Counted from the stretch's first letter, positions 9,138-18,566 are shown. The stretch is 64,000 nt of DNA from DATKWD01 sp963704815 (GCA_963704815.1 CAVPHU010000001.1:1756907-1820906), one strand, 5' to 3'. Translations and numbers: made by a program. The notes: generated by a model from the sequence alone, not told the origin.

Positions 9138-9701
9138 TCAGACGACCTTGACGGTGACGTTGGTGGGGTTGGTCACGACGTCGAACACCGTCGACCGCTT
9201 CTGCGACTGAGCCACGACGGCCTCGATCTCCTCGCGAGTGGCGTCGGCATCGATCTCGTAGCTCACGTCGATGCCGCCGAAGCCGTTGCGGACCTCAGGG
9301 TCGATGCCGAGGATGCCGGCGAGGTCGAGGTTGCCCTCGACGGTGGCCTTGACCGACCGGAGCTGAATGCCCCGGTTCTGCGCGACCGAGGCGACGCCGG
9401 CGGTGAGGCAGCCGGCCAGTCCGATGAGGACCATCTCGGGCGGCGTCGGACCGTTGTCGGCCGACGAGAACACCTCGGGGTGGTCGGTGTCGACCGAGTA
9501 GGTCTGACGGTGCGACTGTGGCGCGCCGACGCCGAAGAAGTCCTTGACCGAGGTGCGGCTGTGGGTTCCTCGCACCCACTCGTTGTTCGCCGTGAAGGTG
9601 AACTGGGCTGCCGCGGGGGTCGTCGTCATGGCCTCACGGGCGTGCATGAGGTGAGCGACGTCGACGCCGTTGTCGGCTGCGGTTGCTTCGGTGATGCTCA
9701 T
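9138..9701 (-). CDS. OsmC family peroxidase-like protein
   Basis: 187 residues from ATG at 9701 with AGGAGA seven bases upstream. The OsmC fold is indicated by TPPEMVLIGLAGCLTAGV (the first redox Cys on the central helix) and by the strand pattern SVKATVEGNLDL and IDVSYEIDADA. The second Cys of the classic peroxidatic pair is not seen in its usual place: VVAQSQKRSTVFDVVTNP has Ser where OsmC/Ohr proteins carry Cys. This points to the YhfA/OsmC-like subgroup rather than a classical organic hydroperoxide reductase. The role is probably stress- or thiol-related. Confidence 0.85.
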   Translation of the reverse strand: MSITEATAADNGVDVAHLMHAREAMTTTPAAAQFTFTANNEWVRGTHSRTSVKDFFGVGAPQSHRQTYSVDTDHPEVFSSADNGPTPPEMVLIGLAGCLTAGVASVAQNRGIQLRSVKATVEGNLDLAGILGIDPEVRNGFGGIDVSYEIDADATREEIEAVVAQSQKRSTVFDVVTNPTNVTVKVV

Positions 9702-9918
9702 TTGGATTGTCTCCTGTGGTGTGGCTCGTGTGGCGAGCGGGTGTGTGTTGCATTCACCATCCTCGGAATCGTTGCGTGAGGCTTGGAGGACTCGTGGAGA
9801 CGACGTGGAGACGGCCCGGCCCAGCGGTGGCGGCGGGCTCGGGACCGTGTCTGTCAGCAACGTTCGACCGCGACACGTCCGAGAAAGCACGAGAAGTCGC
9901 ACCCGACGTGCGGGTTGG

Positions 9919-12900
9919 TCAAGAAGTGCGATCGTCCACTGCGAGCCGCCGCAGGCGGGACAGCCCAGCTGCGCCGGCTTGCTCGGCCACCACGTCGGCC
10001 ATGGCGTCGGCTTCTGCGGTGTGGCCCTGGGCCCTCCGCACCCGAGAGAGCCACAACCGGCTCTCGTTGGACCACAGCGCGGACCCGCCGGCAACGTCGG
10101 CTTCGAGCGCGGCGGCCAGCTGCTCTTCGGCCTCGGCCAGCTGGCCCATGACGAGTGACAGCATTCCGAGGTAGCGATCGGTGCTCCCGAAGCAGAACTG
10201 AGCGGCCCCACCGACGAGGCAGTCGCCGGCGAAGGGCGCCAGCTGCTCGCGCAGCAGCGCGCTCGCAACGCGGTCCCCCAGCTGCACCGCGGTCTCGGTG
10301 AGCAGAACCATCACCGTGGCCCACAGTGCGTCCTTGGGGATGTCGGCGATGTGAGGTGCGAGGTCGGTGAGCAACTCGGCGGCCCGATCGTCGTCGCCCG
10401 TCTCGATGAGGAGAAGCGCCAGCCCGGGGGTCCAGAACGAGTCGGCCGGATTGTCGGCGACGAGCTGACGAATCATCGGGGCCAGCGCTTCGAGGCGATC
10501 CTGCTCTCTTCGGATCATGAACATCCGCAGGCCGAACGCGCCGGTGCCGTCATCGCCGGGGAGGTCGGCCGCCATGTCGAGGCACTGCTCGGCGAGTTCC
10601 TCACAGCGTTCGAGATCGGCTCGATGAAACGCCATCATCGCTTCGTGGTTGGCACCGACGTAGGCCCAGAAGCCCGACCGCACGTACGCCAGCAACTCGT
10701 TCATCTCGGCCTGGAGGCGGTCGAAGGCGTCGAACTGCCCGGCCAGCGCGGCGGCGACGATGCGCACCTCGATGGCATGGATCGCGACGTCGAGGTCGTC
10801 GAGGTGCGGCTGAAGCTCGGCCAGGCGGGCGGCCGCCTCTTGGATGGCGGCGGGTGCAGTGAACAGACGGAGGTGTCCGATGAGCACGTTGAGCAGCTGA
10901 GCCTCGATGACCTCGTCGTCGAGGTCGCGGGCCCGTGGCATGATCGCGGTGGCGAGTTCGACCGCCTCGGACGCTGCTCCCGACATGGCCAGAGCTCGTA
11001 CTCGGCCGATCTCGAGTCGTGTGCGGAGCAGCATCGTCGTGTCGGCGAAGGCGGGGTCGGTCTGCTCGGCCTCGTCGAGTGTTGCGAGCCCTCCGGTGAT
11101 CCGTTCGAGAGCCCCGATGCCGACGAGACCGGGACGCCATGACGCGTCCTCGTAGCCGAGGACGGCATGGATCTGCAGCCGCGGGTCGGCGGCGGCTTGA
11201 GCGGCGGTGATGGCATCGTCGAAGGTGCCCATCGCCACCACGCCGAGCCCAGCCCGTAGCTCGGCAGTGCCCTGGGCGATGGCGAGAACGCGCGGCGAGC
11301 GCGTGATCGCCGGGGTCGGCGAGGGTCCGGGCTCGAGCGAGAGAGCGAGCGGCTTCCTCGAACGACAACTGGTCGGCCGATTCAGCGGCGGCCGCCGTGA
11401 GCCGATCGATGGCGACGGCAGCCAGCGCCGGGTCGGCCAGGGCTGCCTCGGCGGTGTGGTGGGCGAGCTCCTGGAGGTGGCGGCGATCGTCGCCGAAGAC
11501 GTTCTCGATGGCCTCGGCCACACGGGCGTGAACCCTCGCGCGGCGCCCCGAGCTGAGCTCGTCACCCAGCGACGACCGGATGAGGGCATGGGTGAACCGG
11601 AAGCGGTCGATGCCGACGTCGTCGAGCAGGCGGGCGGCCACTGCCTGTTCGAGGTCGTCGAGTACGTCGAGCTCGCCACGACCGGTCGCCGCTGCGACGA
11701 TCTTCAGCTCGAAGTCGAGGCCGACCACCGATGCGACGCCGAGCACCTCCTGCACTGCGTCATCGAGGCTGGCGAGCCGACGGCGGACGGCACTGCCGAC
11801 GTCAACGGTGCCGTCACGCGGGTTGACCGCCTGGAGAAGCAGTGGATTGCCCGCGGTCTGCGCCATGACAGCGTCGAGGTCGGCGTCGGCACCGACCAGG
11901 CGCGCGGCGGCGTCGCGTTCGAGGCCCCCGAGACGCAACACCGTCGTCGAGGTCGCACCCTGAGCCGAGGCGATGAGGTCAGCGACCCGCTGATTGGTGT
12001 CCGGAGCGGTGTCGCGGGCGGTGACCACCATCGTCACCCGTGCGGGCTCATGACGGTGAGCGAGGTGGGCCAGCAGCTGCAGCGTCGAGTCGGCCGCCCA
12101 ATGGGCGTCGTCGACGACGAGGCACATCGGCGTCTCAGCCGAGGTGTCGGCCAGCCATCCGCCGATCGCCTCGTAGAGCCGGTATCGCAGCACCTGGTCG
12201 TCGACCGCGCCCACGTCGGCGGGTGGGTCGTCGCGCCCCACGAGGGCCTCGGGCACCAGACGCGCCAGCTCGCGGGTGTGGCGTCCCAGCGGCTCGGTCC
12301 CTTCGTCGATCTCCGCGGCCCCGGCCAGCACGGTGCGCAGCACGTCGCGGAAGGGCTGGTACGGCACGGCAAGATCTTCGTTGTTGCCCCCGAACAGCAC
12401 CCGGTGACCCCGCGCCTGGGCGTACTTGGCGATCTCGGCGGCAGCGCGGGTCTTGCCGATGCCCGGCTCGCCGAGCACCCAGATCCAGCTGATCGGGCCG
12501 TCTTCGTGGGCGTCGATGACCGACCGCGAGCCAGCGCCAGTTCGTCGTCGCGGCCGACGAAACGGTGCCGAGTCTCGGCCTGGAGCTGTTCGGGCAGTGG
12601 CGCAGCGAGCGCCGGGGCAGTGATCGGGCCCGAGGCTTTCGCCGCCTCGACGGAGACCTCGGGGAGGAACCGGTAGCCGCGCCCGTGGACGGTCTTGATG
12701 GCCCACTGCGTACGACCGTCGTCACCGATGATGCGGCGCGCTTGCTTGATGCGGGTGGTGAGGGCCGACTCGGAGACGAAGCGGTCGCCCCACACGTTGT
12801 CGAGCAACTCCTCCTTGGTGACCAACCGACCGGCCTGTTCGACCAGGTACTGCAGGACCGAGAAGACCTGGGGTTCGAACTCGGTCGGGCCGTCGGGACC

Positions 12901-12957
12901 GGTGACCTCGAAGCTGTCGGTGTCGACGACGTACCCGCCGAACCCATAGCGGGGCAT
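9919..12957 (-). pseudogene. AfsR/LAL-like regulator: winged helix + AAA ATPase + TPR, two frameshifts
   Basis: A protein of about 1000 residues spread over three frames, with breaks near 12530 and 11310. The ATG at 12957 begins an OmpR-type winged-helix domain (FEPQVFSVLQYLVEQAGRLV, then TKEELLDNVWGDRFVSE, LTTRIKQARRIIGDD). A STAND/AAA ATPase follows, with Walker A as VLGEPGIGKTRAA, Walker B-like CLVVDDAHWAADS and sensor-like AQTAGNPLLLQAV. The C-terminal 550 residues are helical TPR-like repeats. Such proteins couple ATP-dependent signal sensing to promoter binding. The start is 6 bases after the DUF4242 gene, so the two may be co-transcribed. Both breaks keep flanking homology intact, which favours sequencing indels. 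Confidence 0.8.
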
Positions 12958-12963
12958 CGCGAC

Positions 12964-13209
12964 TCAGCGCTTCAGTTCATCGACCTCGGTGATGGCATCG
13001 AGCGGGAACCCGAGTCGCTCGGCGTGGAGACGGAGCACGTCGACGTCCTCGGCCTCGTAGAGGCAGTAGCTCTTCTTCTTGTCGGCTGAGAGGAACGTGG
13101 TGATCCACTTGACGTCGAGCGCCAGTTCGGTGTCGTCGATCTCCTTGAGCCGCGCAGCGTCGACTTCGAGCTGCTCGGCGAATTCTCGTTCGATCATGTA
13201 GACGGGCAC
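12964..13209 (-). CDS. DUF4242 / SCO4226-like small protein
   Basis: 81 residues from GTG at 13209, preceded by GAGGGGG seven bases upstream. VYMIEREF near the start, WITTFLSADKKKSYCLYEA in the middle and LHAERLGFPLDAITEVDEL at the end match the DUF4242 pattern, a small ferredoxin-like fold in which nickel binding has been described for a Streptomyces member. It lies directly upstream of the AfsR-like regulator. A regulatory or stress role is plausible but unproven. Confidence 0.8.
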   Translation of the reverse strand: MPVYMIEREFAEQLEVDAARLKEIDDTELALDVKWITTFLSADKKKSYCLYEAEDVDVLRLHAERLGFPLDAITEVDELKR

Positions 13210-13298
13210 GGCAATTCCCCCTCGTTGCAGAGAAGCGCAGCGTAATGCCGTCGGACCCGGCACGTGGCGGCTGGTCGTTTCCGGGCGGCGATCGGCGG

Positions 13299-13616
13299 TC
13301 AAGCCAGACCGACGAGTGCGCCCAGCCAGTAGATGGGCAGGCCGATGAAGAGGGCGGCGGCCACGTTGCCCGTTCTGCGCACGGCGACCAGTGCGCCGAC
13401 GGCGGCGGTGAGGCCAGCGGGATCCGGCGCCGCGACGGATCCGTCGTGGACCAGCAGCGACGAAGCCACGATGGCGGCGAGGACCGCCGGCGAGACGAGG
13501 CCGATGACCGACTCGAGGGCCCGCGACTGGGCGACGCGGTCGCCGGCCAGGACGACGAAGCTGCGCAGCAGATACGTGGCGAGTGCGGCGATGGCAAAGA
13601 CGGTGATCGTGTTCAT
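13299..13616 (-). CDS. azlD: AzlD-family branched-chain amino acid transporter subunit
   Basis: 105 residues with three or four hydrophobic segments (ITVFAIAALATYLLRSFVVL, SPAVLAAIVASSLLV, AAALFIGLPIYWLGALVGLA). The size and the YLLR and ALESVIGLVSPAVLAA motifs fit AzlD, the small partner of the AzlCD exporter of branched-chain amino acids and analogues. Its ATG overlaps the AzlC stop as ATGA, implying translational coupling. Confidence 0.85.
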   Translation of the reverse strand: MNTITVFAIAALATYLLRSFVVLAGDRVAQSRALESVIGLVSPAVLAAIVASSLLVHDGSVAAPDPAGLTAAVGALVAVRRTGNVAAALFIGLPIYWLGALVGLA

Positions 13617-14326
13617 GACGATTCCTTTCGAGAGGTGACGGCGGCGCCGACGACGCCCAACACGACGGCCAACGGCAGAGCCGCTGGGCCGACGGCAGCC
13701 GAGACGGCAACGACCGTGATCGCAGCAACCAGGGCGGCCACCAGATCGGCGCGGCTGCGGGTGGCCTTGGCGAGCATGCCCGCGAAGGCCAGCGGCGCGG
13801 CGAGCCGGAGGCCGAGTGCCGGGGTCAGGCTGGCGCCGAGGTGGAAACCGACAACCTGTCCTGCGATGTAGGTGCCGGCCAGCACGGCAGTGACGGTGAG
13901 GTAGTAGCGGCGACGCCAGGCCAGGTCGCCCTCGGTGGCGAAGCGTTCCTGGCAGAGCAGGAAGGTCTGGTCGACGATCCCGAAGGCGAGCAGCAGGCGC
14001 TGGCGGCGCGGTGCGGCGGCGAACCAGCGGGCCACGCCAGCGCCGTAGAAGACGAAGCGCAGGTTGACCAGCACCACGACCGTCACCGCGACCGCCACTC
14101 CCCCGTCGCTGCGGATGGTCTCCAGCGCGGCCAGCTGCGCAGCGCCTGCCAGCAGAGCCGCTGCGCCGAACACGGCCTCGACCGCCGAAAGCCCGGCCGA
14201 GGCACTGGCCCCGCCGATGGCGAGCGACAACGGCACGAGGGCAATCGCGAAGGGAACGACGTCCCGAGCGGCTCGTCGGGTCGCGGGATGGCTCGTCCGG
14301 GTGAAGCCCCGGTCGACGGCGACCAT
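13613..14326 (-). CDS. azlC: AzlC-family branched-chain amino acid transporter
   Basis: 237 residues, mostly membrane-spanning. Family features include DVVPFAIALVPLSLAIGGAS at the N-terminus, LLAGAAQLAAL, and VNLRFVFYGAGVARWF followed by GIVDQTFLL. AzlC and AzlD form a permease that exports branched-chain amino acids or toxic analogues. The start overlaps the upstream PIG-L stop (TGATG) and the stop overlaps the AzlD start (ATGA), so the three genes form one tightly coupled operon. Confidence 0.87.
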   Translation of the reverse strand: MVAVDRGFTRTSHPATRRAARDVVPFAIALVPLSLAIGGASASAGLSAVEAVFGAAALLAGAAQLAALETIRSDGGVAVAVTVVVLVNLRFVFYGAGVARWFAAAPRRQRLLLAFGIVDQTFLLCQERFATEGDLAWRRRYYLTVTAVLAGTYIAGQVVGFHLGASLTPALGLRLAAPLAFAGMLAKATRSRADLVAALVAAITVVAVSAAVGPAALPLAVVLGVVGAAVTSRKESS

Positions 14327-15126
14327 CACGATGCCTCGCTCGAGCGACGAGAGCTGAGCCGAACGTGGTGGTCGACGAAGGCCGTCGGGTGGGCGTCCAG
14401 CATCTCCGAACCCGTCGGTCGGCGGAACGCCTCTTGCGCGATCCATCGCAGGTACTGGGCCTCGCCGAAGGCCGCCGACAGCCCCTCGGTCTGGCTGGTG
14501 TGGGCCGCAAGGACGGCGCGTTTGCGGGCGAGGTCGGCTCCGGCGAGGTCGACGACCATCTCGAGGTCGGCCTCGGCCACGCCGGTGGGCTCTTCGGTCA
14601 TCCACACGCCGAACTCGTCGTGCAGCTGACGCCACTCGTCGAGCCACGTCTCGGTCTTGGCGGCATACCAGAGCTCGCCGGTTCTCGCCTCGAGCCAAGC
14701 CCGAGTGGCGACTCGGGCAGTTGCGACGTGGTCGGGGTGGCCGGTGATGCCGTCGGGCCCGAACGTCACGATGACGTCGGGCCGGACATCGCGGATCACG
14801 TCGACCACCTGGGCAACGAGGAACTGGTCGGGCACTCCGTCGACGCGGCCATCGGCGACACCGAGGCGGCGGACGTCAGCGACGCCGATCACCGCCATGG
14901 CAGAACGAAGCTCGGCGCGCCGCTGCTCGGCGCGTTCGGGCGCCGTGCGGGGGTCGTCCTCGGCGAAGCCGGCCTCGCCGTCGGTGACCGTGAGGAGGGT
15001 GACGCTTCCTCCGGCGTCGACGGTGCGGGCCATGAGCCCTGCGGACAGGTAGGCCTCGTCGTCGGGGTGTGACCACACGCCGAGAAGCCGGCGAGGGAAA
15101 TGGATTTCGGTGGTTGCTCGTGTCAT
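14326..15126 (-). CDS. PIG-L family N-acetylglucosaminyl deacetylase-like protein
   Basis: 266 residues with the zinc motif SHPDDE near residue 20 and GITGHPDHVATAR near residue 128, the two hallmark sites of PIG-L/MshB/Mca-type amidases. The size is close to mycothiol-pathway members, so deacetylation of an amino-sugar conjugate or cleavage of a mycothiol S-conjugate is possible, but the specificity loop does not settle it. The gene leads an operon with azlC and azlD. If it were an Mca-type enzyme, the neighbouring exporter could remove a product; that is only a guess. Confidence 0.84.
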   Translation of the reverse strand: MTRATTEIHFPRRLLGVWSHPDDEAYLSAGLMARTVDAGGSVTLLTVTDGEAGFAEDDPRTAPERAEQRRAELRSAMAVIGVADVRRLGVADGRVDGVPDQFLVAQVVDVIRDVRPDVIVTFGPDGITGHPDHVATARVATRAWLEARTGELWYAAKTETWLDEWRQLHDEFGVWMTEEPTGVAEADLEMVVDLAGADLARKRAVLAAHTSQTEGLSAAFGEAQYLRWIAQEAFRRPTGSEMLDAHPTAFVDHHVRLSSRRSSEAS

Positions 15127-15304
15127 GGCTCACACCCTCGGGGATCTGCCCGCCGAGGTCTTGGAGGTGAGCCGAAGGCTGGGTGGAGAACGCCGGGCTG
15201 CCCGATCTGACCCTTCTTCAGGACTTCTCCATCACCGCTCCAAGACGTTCCGACGCTGGCAATGGACAGTGAGCACACACCCGATCCGAGGCCAGGAGGC
15301 TTCC

Positions 15305-16129
15305 ATGACCACCATCGTGACCACACCAGACCCGGCTGCCGACACCCGGCCCGACTGGCAGATCGCCGGCGAGGCCTGGGAGCACGCAGCGGTCGACTGG
15401 GCCTACCGATTCGAGCCGCACAGCCGGAGCGCGATCGAGCACGTCTTTGCGGCGACCGGCGTCGAGGCAGGTGTCGATCTGCTCGACCTGGCGTGCGGAT
15501 CCGGCTACGCCCTCGGCATCGCCGAGGGGCGAGGCTCCACGACCAGCGGCATCGATGCCTCGGCTGGTCTCATCGAGATCGCCGCACGTCGTGCCCCGAA
15601 CGCTGAGCTGCAGACCGGATCGATGTTCGAGCTGCCGTGGACCGACGAGAGCTTCGACGTGGTCACTTCGTTCAACGGGATCTGGGGCGGTTGCCAGCCG
15701 GCCATCGACGAAGCATTCCGAGTGCTCCGACCCGGCGGCTCGATCGGCCTGACCTTCTGGGGCCCCGGCAAGGCCATGGACCTGCGCGACTTCTTCATCA
15801 CGCTCGGCACCACCACGCCTGGCGTGGCCGAAGAACTCATGGACCTGGCGTCCATCGGCAAGCCCGGCGTCTGCGAGGCCATGGTCACCTCAGCCGGCTT
15901 CACCGTGACCGAACGAGGCGGCACCAGCGCCGTCCTCGAGTTCACCGACGATGATGACGCCTGGCAGGTGCTTCGGTCACCAGGAGCCGTGCTCCCGTCA
16001 CTCGAGCACGTCGGCGAAGACGCGCTGCGCAGCCTCGTGTTGGAATCGGTGACGCACTGCCGAGCCGAAGACGGCTCGTACCGGATCACCAACGAGGTGA
16101 CCCACTTGATCGCCCACAAGTCGAGCTGA
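15305..16129 (+). CDS. Class I SAM-dependent methyltransferase
   Basis: 274 residues from ATG at 15305 with an ideal AGGAGG six bases upstream. SAM-binding motif I is VDLLDLACGSGYALG (about residue 60), followed by the acidic residue after strand 2 (SGIDASAGLIEIA), motif II-like FDVVTSFNGIWGG and FRVLRPGGSIGLTFWG. The fold is the Methyltransf_11 type. Substrate unknown. It is transcribed divergently from the PIG-L operon and stands alone. Confidence 0.88.
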   Translation: MTTIVTTPDPAADTRPDWQIAGEAWEHAAVDWAYRFEPHSRSAIEHVFAATGVEAGVDLLDLACGSGYALGIAEGRGSTTSGIDASAGLIEIAARRAPNAELQTGSMFELPWTDESFDVVTSFNGIWGGCQPAIDEAFRVLRPGGSIGLTFWGPGKAMDLRDFFITLGTTTPGVAEELMDLASIGKPGVCEAMVTSAGFTVTERGGTSAVLEFTDDDDAWQVLRSPGAVLPSLEHVGEDALRSLVLESVTHCRAEDGSYRITNEVTHLIAHKSS

Positions 16130-16227
16130 CTCGCCGAGGGACTGCGACAAGTGCCGACATGGACATCGCGATCGTTGGCGTTCGCCCCTAGTGTGATCAC
16201 AACGACCCGCTGCACCACACCTCGGAG

Positions 16228-16572
16228 ATGAACGTGAGTTCCACCACATCGACATTCCGTCCCCTCGAGCGGGCCGTGCTGCGCCACGCCGACGCCGGCG
16301 CCTCGATGAGCGAGATCGCCTGGCGCTTCCGTCGGAGCCCCCGCCACATCCAGCGCGTGATCGACCTCACGCAGATTCCGCGGTCGACCCCCGATCACCG
16401 GGAAGCCGACGAGACGCTGAGGCCCGTCGAGCGGTGCGTCATGAACGCCCGCACCGCGGGGTGGGACTACCCCGAGATCGCATCGCGGCTCCGTCGCAGC
16501 CCGGAGTTCGTGGCCCGCGTCGAGGCGTTCGCCAACTACAAGCTCCGCGACCGAGAGGAAACATCCCGATGA
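16228..16572 (+). CDS. Double helix-turn-helix protein coupled to ferredoxin
   Basis: 114 residues built from two similar halves: LERAVLRHADAGASMSEIAW with RFRRSPRHIQRVIDL, and VERCVMNARTAGWDYPEIAS with RLRRSPEFVARVEAF. Each half looks like a sigma-70 region 4 or MerR-like HTH with the pattern EIAxRxRRSP. Its stop overlaps the ferredoxin start as ATGA, so both are made from one message. The pairing suggests a regulator of, or partner for, the ferredoxin or an associated oxygenase, but no such enzyme is adjacent. Confidence 0.72.
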   Translation: MNVSSTTSTFRPLERAVLRHADAGASMSEIAWRFRRSPRHIQRVIDLTQIPRSTPDHREADETLRPVERCVMNARTAGWDYPEIASRLRRSPEFVARVEAFANYKLRDREETSR

Positions 16573-16817
16573 AGGTATGGATCGACCAGGACCTGTGCAC
16601 CGGCGACGGATTGTGCGAAGAGATCGCCCCGGACGTGTTCACGCTGCTCGACGACGGCCTGGCCTACGTGAAGGACGGCGACAAGATCTACGCCGCAGCC
16701 GAGGGGAACCCCGAGGGAGCCGATGGCATGGCCCCGATCCCTGCCGACCAGCTGGAAGCGACCATCGAGTCAGCCGAAGAGTGCCCGGGAGAGTGCATCT
16801 TCATCGAAGTCGAATAG
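16569..16817 (+). CDS. Small ferredoxin (CxxDxxC type)
   Basis: 82 residues. Ligand motifs are CTGDGLC (Cys10, Cys16, with Asp13 at the place of the usual central Cys) and CPGEC near the C-terminus (Cys72, Cys76). IAPDVFTLLDDGLAYV is typical of the single-cluster [3Fe-4S]/[4Fe-4S] ferredoxins that feed actinobacterial cytochromes P450 and Rieske oxygenases. It has an internal ~30-residue insert of low complexity. It starts inside the HTH gene stop (ATGA). A damaged second copy of its middle part lies at 19160-19285. The redox partner is not in this window. Confidence 0.88.
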   Translation: MKVWIDQDLCTGDGLCEEIAPDVFTLLDDGLAYVKDGDKIYAAAEGNPEGADGMAPIPADQLEATIESAEECPGECIFIEVE

Positions 16818-16828
16818 CGACGTCGGGA

Positions 16829-17332
16829 TCAGCCGAGCGGAGCGCGACCGTTCCATGCGACGAGGCGGTCGATGGCGGGAGCGTCGTCAGCGATCGGGAC
16901 GGCCTCGGCGAACGGGACGGCGACCTCGTCGAGTCCCATCGCGGTCGAGATCTCCTCATAGAGGGCTCGGCGGTTCTCGGCCGGGAGGATCTGGCGTACT
17001 TCGAGCGCCGCGGCGACGACCGTGTCGTCCCAGTCGGGCTTCTGATCGGTCGCCGTCGCGAGATCCCAGGTGTGGATGGTCAGCTCAGAGAAGTAGGACG
17101 TCAGCACCTCCGCGCCGCTGCCTTCGATCCATGGCAGTGCCATGGGTCGTTCGAGCACGGCGTCGTCGCTCCAGGCATCTGCGGCTCGTCTGCCCGATTC
17201 CTTCCATGCATCGGCCCAGCGATCGTCGGGGACGGGGGTCTCGAAGACGGCGAAGGGATCCTCGCCGTTGCCGAGCGCAGCCACGCGGTCGACCACGCCG
17301 ATGAGGTGGGTGAGCAGGGCTCGCACGTTCAT
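16829..17332 (-). CDS. TIGR03086 / mycothiol-dependent maleylpyruvate isomerase-like protein, possibly N-truncated
   Basis: 167 residues from ATG at 17332. NVRALLTHLIGVVDRVAAL and YFSELTIHTWDLATATD carry the DinB/MDMPI four-helix pattern with metal-binding His residues, as in TIGR03086 proteins. Upstream and in frame is PTPCTDM, which in this family normally lies 25-30 residues inside the protein. The codons before it do not look coding in one frame, so the true N-terminus may be lost or shifted by an indel. It is convergent with the ferredoxin gene. Confidence 0.72.
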   Translation of the reverse strand: MNVRALLTHLIGVVDRVAALGNGEDPFAVFETPVPDDRWADAWKESGRRAADAWSDDAVLERPMALPWIEGSGAEVLTSYFSELTIHTWDLATATDQKPDWDDTVVAAALEVRQILPAENRRALYEEISTAMGLDEVAVPFAEAVPIADDAPAIDRLVAWNGRAPLG

Positions 17333-17458
17333 GTCGGTGCATGGCGTCGGGCACCTGCCCGCTCGGCGGTCCCGCCGTCCGAATCGCCGACCCGAACGGT
17401 GGGCGCGGAAGTGGGAAATCGAGCGCGGCGGTCCGGGTTCCGTCCTAGGGTCCGCCCC

Positions 17459-17716
17459 ATGGCCGATCCGCACGAGAGGCCGACGCACGACGACCGCGTC
17501 GAGGCGAAGGCACGCCGTCGTCAGACCGTTCGCCTGGGCGTCCTCGCTGCCGTGGGTCTGGTGTTCGCCGCGATCGCCTTCGACAACCGGCAGTCGGCCG
17601 ACATCGGATGGGTCCTCGGCGACGTGAAGGTTCCGTTGGTGGTGGCCTTGGTCGTCTCGCTGGTGGTCGGCATCGGCCTCGGCCTGCTCCTGGGGCGTCG
17701 GCACCACAAGCAGTGA
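17459..17716 (+). CDS. LapA-domain (DUF1049-like) small membrane protein
   Basis: 85 residues. A charged N-terminus (DDRVEAKARRRQ) is followed by two membrane helices, VLAAVGLVFAAIAF and VPLVVALVVSLVVGIGLGLL, and ends with a basic tail RRHHKQ. The layout and the central GDVKVPL match LapA/DUF1049 proteins of the inner membrane. The stop at 17716 is followed by a gene-poor stretch. Confidence 0.7.
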   Translation: MADPHERPTHDDRVEAKARRRQTVRLGVLAAVGLVFAAIAFDNRQSADIGWVLGDVKVPLVVALVVSLVVGIGLGLLLGRRHHKQ

Positions 17717-18189
17717 GCCGGCCCCGACTCCGTCGACGAGATCAGTGACGTCGACGGGGTGCGGTGTCGGCACGTGCGCGAACACCGGGCCGTCCATCCG
17801 GAGATCGTTGCGCGTCGTGAGTTCGGCCAGGTCGTCGAACAACACGTCGCCGTCACCCACCCCTGCCTCGCCACCGCTCGCCCCTGACCATGCCGGCGCC
17901 AACCGACCCGCCGCGCCGGCACCGTGACCCGCGTTCGCCGTCGGGTCGGAATGTCCACCTGCGCAGGTACGCAGAGGACACCACGTACGCAGAGGTCAAC
18001 GACCGAAGCGGCGATCGGGCCGATCGCGTTTGCCCAGGTCAGCGCAGTGACGCGCCAGTCATTGCCGAGGCCGGCCGACGACGGAGCGAACATGTTCGGC
18101 CTCGAGTCCCCACCGCGCAGGTCGTCGCGAACGATTCCAGGGCACGATGCTCCAAGAGTGCTGGCGACCAGCGTTTCATCGCCGTCACT
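17717..18189. other. Gene-poor stretch holding dispersed repeat copy 1
   Basis: No gene is convincing here. On the minus strand, 17902-17720 translates to a protein-like stretch (DGDVLFDDLAEL, MDGPVFAHVPTP) that has no believable start or stop and may be a remnant. The right part is repeat copy 1, described separately. Confidence 0.4.
17966..18115 (+). repeat. Dispersed ~150-bp repeat, copy 1
   Basis: Contains two direct GTACGCAGAGG units with an 18-base period, then TTTGCCCAGGTCAGCGCAGT, GGAGCGAAC and TTCGGCCTCGAG. Copies 2 and 3 lie at 23767 and 34266 in the same orientation. Copy 1 matches copy 3 over the full length and copy 2 over about 115 bases. Confidence 0.75.
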
Positions 18190-18339
18190 TCACCTCGATC
18201 CGTCAGCTCCAGTCCGAAGCCAACACGTGGCTGAGTTCTCGTCGGGGCCGAATGCCGACCCGGGCTGTGTGTTGAACAGGATCGTGATGCTCGGGTAACT
18301 GCGCATCTGCTGGAGCTGATGGAGCAGTGCACGGTTCAT
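18190..18339 (-). pseudogene. N-terminal remnant of a baeRF-type (eRF1-like) protein
   Basis: 49 codons from ATG at 18339. MNRALLHQLQQMRSYPSI followed by TILFNTQPGS matches the start of bacterial eRF1-like (baeRF) proteins, whose usual length is 350 or more residues. Sequence after about residue 38 is unrelated and the frame stops at 18190, so only the first tenth of the gene remains. Its ATG overlaps the stop of the 76-residue gene (ATGA), which shows the two once formed an operon. Confidence 0.55.
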
Positions 18340-18566
18340 GGGAGTCCTTCCGGAGTCGGTGGGGTGAGGTCTCCCGGCAGTGCCTCGACGACGCCGTCGA
18401 GACCAAACGACTCCGTCACCTGACCAAGGTCCACTCCGGCGGCGTCAGCAATGGCGCTGCCCTCGCCGAAGAGGCCCTCGGCGTGTTCTCCGAGACCCGT
18501 CGATTCCAGAATGCCGCTCACGCCTTCACCCGAGAACAGACCTTTGATTGCATCGAGAACACCCAT
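18336..18566 (-). CDS. Small acidic Gly-rich protein, unknown function
   Basis: 76 residues from ATG at 18566, preceded by AGGAG eight bases upstream. The sequence begins MGVLDAIKGLFSGEG and is rich in Gly, Glu and Leu, with amphipathic helical spacing. There is no signal or membrane helix. It faintly resembles short actinobacterial antitoxin-like or DUF937-like proteins that begin MG-LD-IKG, but I cannot assign a family. It is coupled by ATGA to the baeRF remnant downstream. Confidence 0.5.
   Translation of the reverse strand: MGVLDAIKGLFSGEGVSGILESTGLGEHAEGLFGEGSAIADAAGVDLGQVTESFGLDGVVEALPGDLTPPTPEGLP

Noticed and set aside
17960..18000. CRISPR array suggested by repeated GTACGCAGAGG units
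   Set aside because: Only two 11-base units with an 18-base period and no spacer series; the unit is part of a longer dispersed repeat.
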